From assembly GCF_027364955.1 (NCBI RefSeq), contig NZ_DAHXOI010000001.1:310001-374000 (forward strand): a DNA stretch of 64,000 nucleotides. The letters run 5' to 3'. The translations under genes and the position numbers were made by a program. How positions within the stretch are numbered: the stretch's first letter is position 1; the number at the start of each line of letters is the position of its first letter. This DNA is from Ferrimicrobium sp. (GTDB taxonomy: Bacteria > Actinomycetota > Acidimicrobiia > Acidimicrobiales > Acidimicrobiaceae). A model generated the notes under the pieces. That model worked only from the letters and a program-made list of their open reading frames with translations, searched no databases and was not told the DNA's origin. Shown here piece by piece: positions 35,705 to 44,972 of the stretch.

Positions 35705-36319
35705 ATGACTGACCAATTGAGCGAAGAGGAGCTAGATGCTCTGGCTGAGTTTCTCGATGATCCGGAGGCGCCACCCGAGCGCTTGACATTGACTGCCTTT
35801 GACGGCTTTGTCGCTGGTTTGGCCGTGGCTCCAGTCGGTGTTGAGCAGGATGAGTGGGTCGAGTTGGCCCTCGGCGTCGTACGCGAAGGTGAGGAGATCG
35901 ATCCCACCGTGATCGCTTTCATGGCGCGTCATGCCCAGGTCGTGCGCGAGGTGATTCGTACGCGCCCGGAAGAGTTTCTTCCCATCTTCGATTCTATCGT
36001 GGAGGTAGACGGGGATGAGGAGCTTGAGGAGATCTCACCGGTGGAGTGGTGCGCTGGCTTCCTGTTGGCGACTGATCTCTTTCCAGAGGCGTTCTCCACG
36101 TTGGCCGATGATGATGAGGCGGTGAACCTTATGTTACCGTTTGTGGTGTTCGGGACCGAGGAGGGGCTCGAGGCGCTTGAGGAGAACCAGGATGGCTTCG
36201 CCGAGGAGCTGATCGATTCTATTCAACCATCGGTGGTCGGTCTCTTCCGTTACCTAGAGGAGCGCGATGCAGTTGGTTCTCCTCCGCAAGCAGCTACGGA
36301 GCCGTCGATACCTGAGTGA
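35705..36319 (+). CDS. UPF0149 (YecA/YgfB-like) family protein, 204 aa
   Basis: The helical family fold is seen from the N-terminal LTAFDGFVAGLAVAP motif (about 28-42), the EWCAGFL motif (about 114-120) and a hydrophobic LPFVVFG segment. The protein is highly acidic and cytoplasmic. Function is unknown in general; some relatives carry a SEC-C zinc tail, which is absent here. It is divergent from the FAH gene with 174 bases between starts. Confidence 0.8.
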   Translation: MTDQLSEEELDALAEFLDDPEAPPERLTLTAFDGFVAGLAVAPVGVEQDEWVELALGVVREGEEIDPTVIAFMARHAQVVREVIRTRPEEFLPIFDSIVEVDGDEELEEISPVEWCAGFLLATDLFPEAFSTLADDDEAVNLMLPFVVFGTEEGLEALEENQDGFAEELIDSIQPSVVGLFRYLEERDAVGSPPQAATEPSIPE

Positions 36320-36700
36320 TGGCCGATCCGCGCGCATATTGGCGTGCGTGCTAACGCCTCGCTGTCGGTGGTGTCGATTGCGTGCCAAGCCAGACCTACC
36401 AATGCCATCATCGGCGATCCCATTGTTGACAACTGCATAGCAGGTATCGTATCGAACGGGCGAGTTCGTTCATGATGGGCATGCTTCGCATCTGTGACCC
36501 ACGCTAGCTGTGAGGCTTCATCTGGTCGCGGCGACTGACAACTCTCTCGCGAGCGCTGAGTCAACAAGCTCTCTTAGGGTCGGTGATTGGCGACGAGGAT
36601 CGCTCGCTCTTGGCATTGAGAGGCACTCGTTGGTGATCGGTTGTGGCGGGGGCTTGACGTGAGCGTGCTTGGCTCTCACCCAGCGTGGTGGAACCCCTGT
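36320..36700. other. Intergenic, convergent gap without a supported gene
   Basis: Only short frames occur, which read as noise on both strands. No clear terminator hairpin with a T-tract is visible between the converging UPF0149 and rsfS genes. Confidence 0.5.
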
Positions 36701-37153
36701 TCAGCGAGGTTGTGCGTTCGAGGGTATCGGTAGCTCGATGCGGGTAGCATCCGACCAAAGTCGTTCGAGTTGGTAGAACTCGCGCGCTTCGGTAGAGAAA
36801 CAATGCACGATGAGCGATCCAAAGTCGAGCAGCACCCACTCCTCGCCTCGTTCACCCTCGACACGAACATGGAGACCGTATTCGTCCCGAGCGCGGTCGC
36901 GGAGTTCGTCGACTAACGAGTGCAGGAGTCGCGTGTTGGAGCCCGTCAGGATCAAAAAGTAGCTTGCGAAGGTTGACACCTCTCCGATGTCGATCGCCAG
37001 CACATCGCTGGCCGATTTTTCCATAGCGACGGCAGCAAGAAAGAGGGCTAACTCACGTGGATCGACATCGATGCGCTTGTATTCAGTGTGTGCAGGGGGG
37101 CCAGGATAGATTTCAATACCCAATTTTTGCCCTGGTCGTAGGTTATGTTTCAC
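36701..37153 (-). CDS. rsfS: Ribosome silencing factor RsfS (Iojap family), 150 aa
   Basis: RsfS binds L14 on the 50S subunit and blocks subunit joining in starvation. The core matches the family: ASDVLAIDIGEVSTFASYFLILTGSN (from about 49), then EWVLLDFGSLIVHCFSTEAREFYQLERLW. The first ~28 residues are an unusual extension, and an alternative start within it is likely. It is encoded downstream of nadD with one small gene between, the normal nadD-rsfS association. Confidence 0.9.
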   Translation of the reverse strand: MKHNLRPGQKLGIEIYPGPPAHTEYKRIDVDPRELALFLAAVAMEKSASDVLAIDIGEVSTFASYFLILTGSNTRLLHSLVDELRDRARDEYGLHVRVEGERGEEWVLLDFGSLIVHCFSTEAREFYQLERLWSDATRIELPIPSNAQPR

Positions 37154-37207
37154 GATGCTTCCAGTGTAGCCGCCGACAACGGGCCCTTCGGTAAGGAGGG
37201 CGGGCTA

Positions 37208-37597
37208 TCACGTGCCAGGCTGCAGAGGCGTGCCATCAAGGAGCGATAGCTCAATGGTACTGATTTCGCGGGTCATCGTGAGGTCGGCCTCGGATGAGCA
37301 GATCGGACATGGTTGTCGATGGCGCTGCGACCGAAGCACGCGGGAGCCATCGGCGGTGAGACGGACGATGAACTCTCCAGAGACTGGGTCCAGCGTGAAG
37401 GACTCATAGTGCTCCCAGGCCGACTCGGGCAGGAGTGAATACGAACTCGGAAGGGGATGACTACGCGGTAGACGTAAGAACCTCTTCTCCTGCGCCTCGA
37501 AGACCCACAAGCTGTTGCAGGTCTCTATCGTCTCGTAACGATCATTTGATTCGTTGATGCGTGCAGCCATGCGTAGTATTCCAATCTGCAAGGACAT
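37208..37597 (-). CDS. Small hypothetical protein with C-terminal CxxC, 129 aa
   Basis: This frame lies in the same direction between nadD (42 bases upstream) and rsfS (54 bases downstream). It has two Met start choices (37597, with GGGACAG upstream, and 37567). The protein is soluble, with a single CPIC zinc-knuckle-like motif near the C-terminus that could bind a metal by dimerisation. I do not recognise a family. LytR-CpsA-Psr genes usually found at this place in other Actinobacteria are absent. Confidence 0.55.
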   Translation of the reverse strand: MSLQIGILRMAARINESNDRYETIETCNSLWVFEAQEKRFLRLPRSHPLPSSYSLLPESAWEHYESFTLDPVSGEFIVRLTADGSRVLRSQRHRQPCPICSSEADLTMTREISTIELSLLDGTPLQPGT

Positions 37598-37638
37598 CTC
37601 TGTCCCGATCGTGCGTTCGATCCCAGGCTTTTATTATT

Positions 37639-38289
37639 TTAGTCCAGACGAGCCGACGACCCGGTAGGGCGACCTTGGTCCTCACCGGTCATCGCATTTC
37701 TCGGGTGTTGTTCACGGTAGAGCGCAAAGCGTTCTATGGCGTCGATAGCGGTCGCTGGCAAGAGGAATTGCAGGGGCCGATGATCACGTACTCTCTCCCG
37801 AAGATCGGTAGAGGAGATATCGAGCCATGGCATCTCCGCGAGTATTGGTTCATCAAAGTCCAGGATGTGGCTGATGGTGGGGTAGCCATAGCGATTGACG
37901 ATGACCAGTCGAGCCAACCTTGAGAGCTCCTCGGCCCGTTCCCAGGTTGGCATTTGGGATGCTGCGTCAGCGCCGACGACGAGAAAGAGTTCGTCAGCTG
38001 GTTGCGCGTCGTGAAGTTCTATCAGGGTATCGATCGAGTACGATAGGCCCCCTCGACGGATCTCGATGTCGCTCGGCTCGAGTCCTGGGATAGGGGCGAG
38101 AACCTGTGTGACCACCAAGTGGCGTAGCTGAGCATCAGTGACCTCCCTGGTACCCTCCTTTTGCCACGGTTGGTTGGCGACGATAAAGAGGACGCGGTCG
38201 AGTTGTGCGGCGTGCATGGCGTTTTGGGCGGCCACAAGGTGGCCAATGTGAATAGGGTCAAAAGTCCCTCCGAAGACACCTAGCCGCAT
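37639..38289 (-). CDS. nadD: Nicotinate-nucleotide adenylyltransferase, 216 aa
   Basis: It joins nicotinate mononucleotide with ATP to form deamido-NAD. The nucleotidyltransferase motif GGTFDPIHIGH (residues 7-17, with H-x-G-H at 14-17) and the late ISSTDLRERV motif are present. ATG 38289 is chosen because the 18 preceding in-frame residues are not family-like. It heads the nadD-orf-rsfS operon. It is divergent from the DAHP synthase gene. Confidence 0.94.
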   Translation of the reverse strand: MRLGVFGGTFDPIHIGHLVAAQNAMHAAQLDRVLFIVANQPWQKEGTREVTDAQLRHLVVTQVLAPIPGLEPSDIEIRRGGLSYSIDTLIELHDAQPADELFLVVGADAASQMPTWERAEELSRLARLVIVNRYGYPTISHILDFDEPILAEMPWLDISSTDLRERVRDHRPLQFLLPATAIDAIERFALYREQHPRNAMTGEDQGRPTGSSARLD

Positions 38290-38450
38290 TGGCGGTGCCT
38301 TAGAGGGCGCTGAGCGACCTGGTCTCGCTGCATAGTGGTCCACTCCTCTGTTGCGCGGCTACGTTGCTAAGCAATCTTACTGGGGTCAGGGTGCCCAGAA
38401 CGAACCGCTGGTGGGGTTCTTGTCACGTAGACTAGCTGCAGGAGGTAGAC

Positions 38451-39794
38451 ATGGAGCTGGCGTGGGATCCGTGGGATTGGCAGAACTACCAGATCGCGCA
38501 GCAGCCGGAGTGGCATAGTGCGGACGAGCTTGAGGCGGTACGTCGGGAACTTAGCCTGCGCGCGCCATTGGTCTATCCACGGGAGGTCGACGCACTGAAA
38601 CGTGGACTCGCCCGTGCTGCGGCGGGTCGTGCCTTTGTCCTACAGGCAGGGGACTGTGCTGAGTCGTTCCATGAACATTCGGCCGCGGCCATTCGTGCAA
38701 AGCTGCGAGTCATTTTGCAGATGGCGGTCGTCCTGACGTACTCTTCGGGGGTTTCAGTCGTCAAGATCGGTCGTATCGCTGGCCAGTACGCCAAGCCGCG
38801 ATCCGCTGAGACAGAACTCCATCAGGGGGTTGAGATTCCAGTTTTTCGTGGCCATATCGTCCATAGCGACGACCCGACTGTAGCGGCACGGCGTCCCGAT
38901 CCACAACGAATGTTGACGGCATATGACTATTCACGTGCCACCGTCGCGACGGTGCGGGCGCTGACCGAAGGGGGGTTTTCTGACCTCTCGCGTGCGCATA
39001 GCTGGAACCAGGACTTCGTTGCCGCCTCGCCAGAGGGTGAGCGCTATGAGACCATTGCGGCAGAGATTGAGCGGGCGCTGAACTTCATGGGAGCCTGTGG
39101 GATCGACCTCTCCCAGGAAGAGGTCCTCCATCAGGTCACACTCTGGACCTCCCATGAGGCCTTGCTGCTTGGCTATGAGGCTGCCCTGACGCGCCGCGAT
39201 CCTGCCTCGCATCGCTACTATGATCTGTCGGCTCATCAAGTGTGGATAGGTGATCGAACGCGTGATCCACAAGGAGCTCATATCCGCTTCGTGAGCGGGA
39301 TCGCGAATCCCATCGGTGTCAAAGTGGGACCGACCATGGAGGTCGACGATCTGCTCACGATCTGTGGAGAGCTTGACCCGGACCGAGAACCGGGTCGTCT
39401 GGTCCTAGTGGCCCGCATGGGACACGATGTGGTGCGTGCAAAACTTGGCGAGCTGGTGAGGGCTGTCCAGACGGCCGGACATCCAGTCGTCTGGCTTTGT
39501 GACCCTATGCACGGTAACACCTTTGTCTCAGAAGCGGGGTACAAGACCCGAGACTTTGAAGATATCATGGATGAAATTTCGGGCTTCTTTGAGGTGCACC
39601 GACGGCTTGGTACCTGGCCAGGAGGCATCCATGTCGAACTTACTGGTCAAGACGTCACCGAGTGTCTCGGCGGAGGTGAGGGAGTCCTTGAGGAGGAACT
39701 CTCACGTGCCTACGATACGATCTGTGACCCTCGTCTCAATGCGCGACAGTCCTTAGATCTCGCCTACCGAGTCGCTGAACTGCTTATTCATTGA
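38451..39794 (+). CDS. aroF: Class II 3-deoxy-7-phosphoheptulonate synthase, 447 aa
   Basis: It condenses phosphoenolpyruvate and erythrose 4-phosphate at the start of the shikimate pathway. Class II (plant/actinobacterial) hallmarks are LQAGDCAESF, KIGRIAGQYAKPRS, GIANPIGVKVGP, LCDPMHGNT and GIHVELTGQDVTECLGG; the Cys in the first motif and the His in the fourth are metal ligands. ATG 38451 has AGGAGG 5-10 bases before it. It is a single gene, convergent with boxA. Length is near the usual 450-460 residues. Confidence 0.95.
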   Translation: MELAWDPWDWQNYQIAQQPEWHSADELEAVRRELSLRAPLVYPREVDALKRGLARAAAGRAFVLQAGDCAESFHEHSAAAIRAKLRVILQMAVVLTYSSGVSVVKIGRIAGQYAKPRSAETELHQGVEIPVFRGHIVHSDDPTVAARRPDPQRMLTAYDYSRATVATVRALTEGGFSDLSRAHSWNQDFVAASPEGERYETIAAEIERALNFMGACGIDLSQEEVLHQVTLWTSHEALLLGYEAALTRRDPASHRYYDLSAHQVWIGDRTRDPQGAHIRFVSGIANPIGVKVGPTMEVDDLLTICGELDPDREPGRLVLVARMGHDVVRAKLGELVRAVQTAGHPVVWLCDPMHGNTFVSEAGYKTRDFEDIMDEISGFFEVHRRLGTWPGGIHVELTGQDVTECLGGGEGVLEEELSRAYDTICDPRLNARQSLDLAYRVAELLIH

Positions 39795-39859
39795 GTTGAC
39801 ACGCAAGCGGGGCCAGTCATCCTGGGCAAGCGGCAGGTACTCACGGGCTGCCCCAATGA

Positions 39860-41047
39860 TCAGTAGGTTTCAATATGGAGACGGCCCTCCTGGAGGAGCT
39901 GCACCTCCCTTGCTGGCCAATCTGGGATCGACTCGGCCAGGACATCCCGGACAGATTCCTCCATTCCCTTGACTCCGCAAAGGTAGAGGTGGGTAGCGTC
40001 GTGTCCAAGGAGTTCTGTAACCTCGACGGCTCGTTCACGCAGACCATCTTGGACATGTCGAACTGGCAGTTCGTCTTCTCTCGAGAGACAGAGCTCGATG
40101 TCGATCAGCGTACGATCAAGCTTCATCAGCGGACCAAAATACGGGAGTTCCGACCGCGTGCGAGCTCCAAAAAACAGCAGCAGCTTGCCTGGCCCAGAAG
40201 GGAGGTGACGACGGTGAAACTCGGTCATGGCACGAAAGGGAGCAGAACCGGTACCGGTACAGATCATGATCAGGTTGCTCGCTGGATCGGTTGGCATGAG
40301 GAATGTGTCGCCAAAGGGGCCAACGAGGGCTACTTGATCGCCTTTGACAAGATCGCACAGATAGTTCGAGGCGAGTCCAGGCTGACCCCTTCCATTGTTC
40401 ATCACTCGCTTGACGGTGAGCGCAAGATTGTTGTGGCCAGGTCGTTCACCATCACGAGGTGAAGAGACCGAGTAGAGTCGGAGTACCGGTCGCATCGTGT
40501 CGGGACTTGACGGGGGAAGAACACCCACACTCTGGCCCTCAAGAATCGGAAAGGCGTGGCCACCAAGGTCGAGAACGAGGTGGTGCACATCAGACTCGCT
40601 CTGTGGGTCAGTGATCCGATAGTTGCCCATGACGGTAGCGGTGATTGGGGAGTGTCGAGTGGCGACGTTGAGATGCGGAACAGTGGCGCTCTTTGGCGCG
40701 ACCGCCCTTGGCGCTCCTTGGTGGGCAACCTCCAGAAGTGCTCGGGCCTCATCGTCACCTTCTGGGACCGATTCGAAGATCTCGCCAGTGTCCTCGGGCA
40801 AGAGTTCCCAGCCCAGCTGATCATCGATCGAATGTGGCGTCGTCACGATCCGCCACGAGTCGATAGCTCCGGTTGGACAGGGGCCAAGACAATCCCCGCA
40901 GGAGGCACAGATCGCTGGGTCGACGACATAGTTATCATCGTTGTGGGTGATGGCTCCGATCGGACAAGTCTCCTCGCAGGTATTACAGCGTATGCAGACC
41001 TCTGGGTCGATCAGATGTTGTCTGATCAGACCTGTGGAGGTAATCAT
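39860..41047 (-). CDS. boxA: BoxA, ferredoxin-NADP reductase-like component of benzoyl-CoA 2,3-epoxidase, 395 aa
   Basis: BoxA passes electrons from NADPH to the oxygenase BoxB. The N-terminus is a two-cluster ferredoxin (Cys18, 21, 24, 28 and Cys47, 50, 53, 57). Then comes a linker and an FNR module with LRLYSVSSPRDGERPG for FAD and ICTGTGSAPFRAM for the pyridine nucleotide, ending in an aromatic residue (Tyr). The ATG overlaps the boxB stop as ATGA (41044-41047), so the pair is coupled. It is the last gene of the operon and is convergent with the DAHP synthase gene, with 65 bases between stops. Confidence 0.93.
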   Translation of the reverse strand: MITSTGLIRQHLIDPEVCIRCNTCEETCPIGAITHNDDNYVVDPAICASCGDCLGPCPTGAIDSWRIVTTPHSIDDQLGWELLPEDTGEIFESVPEGDDEARALLEVAHQGAPRAVAPKSATVPHLNVATRHSPITATVMGNYRITDPQSESDVHHLVLDLGGHAFPILEGQSVGVLPPSSPDTMRPVLRLYSVSSPRDGERPGHNNLALTVKRVMNNGRGQPGLASNYLCDLVKGDQVALVGPFGDTFLMPTDPASNLIMICTGTGSAPFRAMTEFHRRHLPSGPGKLLLFFGARTRSELPYFGPLMKLDRTLIDIELCLSREDELPVRHVQDGLRERAVEVTELLGHDATHLYLCGVKGMEESVRDVLAESIPDWPAREVQLLQEGRLHIETY

Positions 41048-42483
41048 GCGTGGAGGCGGACGAACTCGAAGTCCCCCGGCTTGTTGTCGATGGCAACCTT
41101 TGGTGCTGCGATCCAACGCGCATAATTGCCTGGCTCATAGACAGGTTGCATCAAGGAGTTGATGAAGGCGCGATCAGTGGCGTTTGGCAGGTGCGACACG
41201 GTCACCTGGTCGAAGGTGCGATCCGTTACCACGTTGCCCGCCGGATCGATCGGTTGGGACTGAAACTCTCCGACACGACGATGAAATCCGAGATGGGGTA
41301 GGGTGAGTTGGAATTGGATGCCTGACTTTTCAATGGCCTTGTTCCAACGCTTGACACCGTTGGCACAGTCGTTGGCGTAATCATCGCGCAGGCGTGCATT
41401 CAAGACGGTCAGCGCTGGTTCGTCGCGGGCAACGATCGCCCCACCTTGGAGTCGTAGCACCGGATAGGTCGCGCCGACGAGCCGGTGGTCATCGGTGATC
41501 TTGTGCTCATTGAATCGACCCTTCAGCCCTGAGGCGAAGGCATTCGCGGCATTCGAGGAGCCCTCTGCGCCAAAGAGATCGAGGCTCACCGAGAAGTGAA
41601 AGTTGAGATAGCGTTGCAGGGTTGGCAGATCGATGACGCCCAGGGTGCGGATTCGGTCGACATCGTAGGGGTCTTCGATACCCGCGGCCTTCATAGTGGC
41701 CAGGGTTGCATCGATCACGCGACCAATGCCACTCTCTCCGACGAACATGTGGTGCGCCTCTTCGGTCAACATGAAGCGAGTGGTTCGTGCCAAAGGATCG
41801 AAGCCTGATTGGGCCAGAGCCTCGAGTTGGTACTTGCCGTCCCGGTCAGTGAAGAAGGTGAACATGAAGAAGGAGAGCCAATCAGGGGTATCCTCGTTGA
41901 AGGCTCCGAGCATCCTCGGACGGTCCTCGTCCCCCGAGCGGCGATGCAGCAGCGCCTCAGCCTCCTCCCTGCCGTCGCGCCCAAAATACCGTTGGAGGAG
42001 ATAGACCATCGCCCATAAGTGGCGACCCTCTTCGACGTTGACCTGGAAGAGATTACGAAGATCGTAGAGAGAGGGCGCGGTGGCTCCTAGGTGACGTTGT
42101 TGCTCGACGCTGGCGGGTTCAGTGTCGCCCTGTACCACGAGGAGACGACGCAGCATGGCTCGATACTCACCAGGAACCTCTTGCCACACCGGCTCACCGA
42201 TGTGCTCACCGAAGCCGATTCTCCGCTCGGGATCACCAGGGGCCAAGAAGATACCCCAGCGATACTCCGGCATCTTGACGTATTGGAACTGCGCCCAACC
42301 TTTCGGGTCGACTCCAGTGGCGGTGCGTAGGTACACCTCTGAATCTGCGAATCCGTTAGGTCCCATCTGGTTCCACCAGTTCAAGTAGCCAGGGTGCCAC
42401 TGTTCGAGGGCTCGCTTGAGACGCTCGTCGCTTGCCAACGCGACGTTGTTGGGGATTTGTGAGTCGTAGTCGATGAGCTCCAT
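41044..42483 (-). CDS. boxB: BoxB, di-iron oxygenase component of benzoyl-CoA 2,3-epoxidase, 479 aa
   Basis: BoxB forms 2,3-epoxybenzoyl-CoA using O2 and electrons from BoxA. Helices carrying the di-iron ligands are visible as NVEEGRHLWAM (Glu, His) and LTEEAHHMFVGESG (Glu-Glu-x-His), separated by the SFFMFTFFTDRDGKYQLEAL region. Length matches BoxB (about 470-480). No transmembrane helix is present. It starts two bases after the boxC stop. Confidence 0.94.
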   Translation of the reverse strand: MELIDYDSQIPNNVALASDERLKRALEQWHPGYLNWWNQMGPNGFADSEVYLRTATGVDPKGWAQFQYVKMPEYRWGIFLAPGDPERRIGFGEHIGEPVWQEVPGEYRAMLRRLLVVQGDTEPASVEQQRHLGATAPSLYDLRNLFQVNVEEGRHLWAMVYLLQRYFGRDGREEAEALLHRRSGDEDRPRMLGAFNEDTPDWLSFFMFTFFTDRDGKYQLEALAQSGFDPLARTTRFMLTEEAHHMFVGESGIGRVIDATLATMKAAGIEDPYDVDRIRTLGVIDLPTLQRYLNFHFSVSLDLFGAEGSSNAANAFASGLKGRFNEHKITDDHRLVGATYPVLRLQGGAIVARDEPALTVLNARLRDDYANDCANGVKRWNKAIEKSGIQFQLTLPHLGFHRRVGEFQSQPIDPAGNVVTDRTFDQVTVSHLPNATDRAFINSLMQPVYEPGNYARWIAAPKVAIDNKPGDFEFVRLHA

Positions 42484-42485
42484 AG

Positions 42486-44096
42486 TTAGATCCTTTCTCG
42501 TTGGAAGTTGGTGGTAAGCCCGGTACCATACCGTTGCAGCGCTCCTTCAGGTCCGACGGCATTCGGACGATTGAAGACCCAGTTTTGCCACGCGCTGAGG
42601 CGTCCAAAGATTTTGGTCGCCATGCTTTCCGGACCGGCAAAACGCAGGTTCGCCTCCATGGCAGTGAGCGCATCCGGTGAGAAGGCGTTGCGCCCGTCAA
42701 GGGCGAGGCGTAGCTCATCCTCCCAATCGTATGCATCTGGCGTGAAGGTGACCAGACCCTTGTCTTGAGCGGCGTTCGCATCGAGCGGTTGGTTGATGAG
42801 TGGTTCCAGTGCGCGAAGTTGTTCAGGGTGACCCCAAAAGCGGGTGGCGAGTCGTGAGAGTCCGTTCATCATTGGGAAGGCCTCGAAGTTGAGGTGGTTC
42901 AGAACGAGTCCAGTCTCCCCATTGTCGAGGAAGTATGAGCGATCTGAGGCAAAGATAAGTTCCGCCAAAGGCCCCGCAAAGCAGCTGTCCCCATCAATCG
43001 AAGACATGATGGATCGAGAGGTCAGGTCGAGGCGAGCAAGGGTCCGCTGCCAGAGGGCGAGACCTTCGTCGACAATCCACTCGCCGCTCCACTGCAAGAG
43101 GAGTTCGCAATAGCGCTGGGCGAGAGCAAGATCTCCGCGGCTCTTGATAAGGAGCGTTCCAACTGTTGCTTCGTTGAAGCGTAGGTGACAGAGAAGGTCG
43201 TTAAGTTCTCGCGCTGTTGCGATCAACCATGAGGCATCGCCTTGGGCGAGGAGCTCGGCGGAGGAGGCCGGAAGCTCTGTTGGTCCGAGGATCTCGATGG
43301 CCACGACGCCGTTGTTCCGGTCGATGTCAGCTTGGAGGTGACCATACCTGATTGTATCGTCAGTGAGCTCGCGGTCGATGTCGTTCAAGGTGATGCCGGG
43401 TCCCGGTGGTGGGTCGGTACGTTTGCGGGAGGTGACGAGTTCGTCGAGGAGTCGATCGAGGCCGGAACGTGGTACCAAATGGTCGACCAGCTGCCAATTG
43501 AGAGCTCGTTGACCGCTGATACCCTCTTCCAGGGTGCAGAAGTAATCGGCGCGATCACGGCGTAGATGGCGTTTGTCAGTCAGCCGCGTCAGCCCACCCG
43601 TCCCGGGAAGCACTGCGAGCAGTGCAACCTCTGGCAGCGAGACAGATGCCGATCCGTCATCGACGAGTACGATGGTGTCACAGCTCAACGCCAGTTCATA
43701 ACCACCTCCAGCCGCGGTGCCTTCGACCACTGCGATGAAATGGGCAGGAGCCCCTTCCATAAAGAGGCGCGTTTCGTTAGTGAACTTACAGAAGTTGACT
43801 TTGTGTTGGTGGGTCGCCCCGGCCAGCATGCCGATGTTGGCTCCTGCACAGAAGACGCGATCCTTCCCTGAGCGGACCAGCACCGTGGTGATCTGGGGGT
43901 AGGAGAGTCGTAGTCGCTCCAGGGCGTCGGCGAGCTCGATATCAACCCCCAGATCGTACGAGTTCATTTTCAGCTGGTAGCCGGTACCGATCGTCTCGTG
44001 CTCATCGACATCAAGGATGAGCTCTGCGCTCTGGTCGCCGAGTTTGAGCGTCCAATGGTGATAACGATCAGGGTTCGTGCGTAGGTCAATCATCAT
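42486..44096 (-). CDS. boxC: BoxC, 2,3-epoxybenzoyl-CoA dihydrolase, 536 aa
   Basis: BoxC hydrolyses the epoxide ring to 3,4-dehydroadipyl-CoA semialdehyde and formate. It is a long crotonase-family protein with the oxyanion loop FCAGANIGML (about 83-92) and EGTAAGGGYELALSCD (about 126-141), plus a second crotonase-like half typical of BoxC (length about 540-560). The start ATG-ATG at 44096 has AGGAGG at good spacing. The 57-base gap before it holds TGCA motifs like those in front of the ligase gene. Confidence 0.94.
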   Translation of the reverse strand: MMIDLRTNPDRYHHWTLKLGDQSAELILDVDEHETIGTGYQLKMNSYDLGVDIELADALERLRLSYPQITTVLVRSGKDRVFCAGANIGMLAGATHQHKVNFCKFTNETRLFMEGAPAHFIAVVEGTAAGGGYELALSCDTIVLVDDGSASVSLPEVALLAVLPGTGGLTRLTDKRHLRRDRADYFCTLEEGISGQRALNWQLVDHLVPRSGLDRLLDELVTSRKRTDPPPGPGITLNDIDRELTDDTIRYGHLQADIDRNNGVVAIEILGPTELPASSAELLAQGDASWLIATARELNDLLCHLRFNEATVGTLLIKSRGDLALAQRYCELLLQWSGEWIVDEGLALWQRTLARLDLTSRSIMSSIDGDSCFAGPLAELIFASDRSYFLDNGETGLVLNHLNFEAFPMMNGLSRLATRFWGHPEQLRALEPLINQPLDANAAQDKGLVTFTPDAYDWEDELRLALDGRNAFSPDALTAMEANLRFAGPESMATKIFGRLSAWQNWVFNRPNAVGPEGALQRYGTGLTTNFQRERI

Positions 44097-44101
44097 TCCT
44101 C

Positions 44102-44157
44102 CTATGATGCAGTATAGTTATATTTCCAGCGCCAAATACGGTAATATAGTGCATTAT
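44102..44157 (-). promoter_or_regulatory. Second TGCA-box region, before boxC
   Basis: TGCAGTATAGT at 44108-44118 equals, on the opposite strand, an 11-base part of the operator before the ligase gene (46648-46658), and TGCATTATC at 44150-44158 is identical to 46688-46696. Minus-strand TATATT (44143-44148) is a possible -10 element. The first copy is directly next to the boxC ribosome site. Such sharing suggests control of an internal promoter by BoxR. Confidence 0.6.
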
Positions 44158-44972
44158 CCTGGTGGCGACCCGGTGAGGTTGGGGACGAGGATACCCCGCT
44201 GGGCGAGGAAGCATTCGATCGCGTCCAAAACCCGGTCGGTGTGGGTGAGATGAGGGGAGTGTTTGGCCTCTCGGATGAGGGTGAGGGTCGTCTCGGCAAC
44301 GCGTGATGCGATGAGTTCTAGCTGCATGCTTGTCCCATATTCGTCCTCGGTTCCCTGCAGGGCGAGAACGGGCACGTCGATGGTGTCAAGTCGATCAAGG
44401 ATCGAAAAAGTGCGAAAGTCCGGGTCCAGCCAGGCATCGTTCCAACCCCAGAAGGCACTCGAGAGATTTGAGCGATGATATCGCGCAAGCTTTGCGGCAA
44501 GGGCGCCGGCAGTAAACTGCTCCTTCGCCCCCTGGATTGCTGCGATGGCGATCGCTTCAACTACCACATGTGGTGCGATCACGACGACGCTGGTGAGGAG
44601 CGGATCTTGCTGGGCACCCGCATAGGCCAGGGCGATCGATGCACCGTCGGAGTGTCCGAGGAGTACCCTTGGCCCGCCGCAGAGCGCTTGGAGCAGATCG
44701 GGTAGTACTTCATCCGCCTCGCGTTGCATGTAGTCAAGCGAGCGAGGGAGATCGATGGTGCTCGACCCCCCGTAACCAGCCCTAGAGTAGGCGATGACGG
44801 GCAGCCGAAGTCGGTCTGCCAGTCGCTGGGGGAAGTCTTTCCACATCTCCACGCACCCGAGACCCTCGTGAAGCAGGAAGATGGTTGGACCATCACGGGA
44901 CTCGAGGTTGGGCGACCAGTGTGCCACCTCTAGGGTGGCGGCGAGATGCTGGATCGTGGATGTCGTCCTCAT
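44154..44972 (-). CDS. Alpha/beta hydrolase of the box operon, 272 aa
   Basis: The alpha/beta hydrolase fold is shown by HEGLG (oxyanion), the nucleophile elbow GHSDGAS with Ser at about 108, an Asp in the LALQGTEDEYG segment, and the final His in AKHSPHLTH. Hydrolases of this kind occur in several box clusters; they may remove dead-end CoA thioesters or lactones, but the role is not established. The ATG is fused with the stop of the ligase gene (ATGA, 44969-44972). It is followed by the TGCA gap and boxC. Confidence 0.85.
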   Translation of the reverse strand: MRTTSTIQHLAATLEVAHWSPNLESRDGPTIFLLHEGLGCVEMWKDFPQRLADRLRLPVIAYSRAGYGGSSTIDLPRSLDYMQREADEVLPDLLQALCGGPRVLLGHSDGASIALAYAGAQQDPLLTSVVVIAPHVVVEAIAIAAIQGAKEQFTAGALAAKLARYHRSNLSSAFWGWNDAWLDPDFRTFSILDRLDTIDVPVLALQGTEDEYGTSMQLELIASRVAETTLTLIREAKHSPHLTHTDRVLDAIECFLAQRGILVPNLTGSPPG

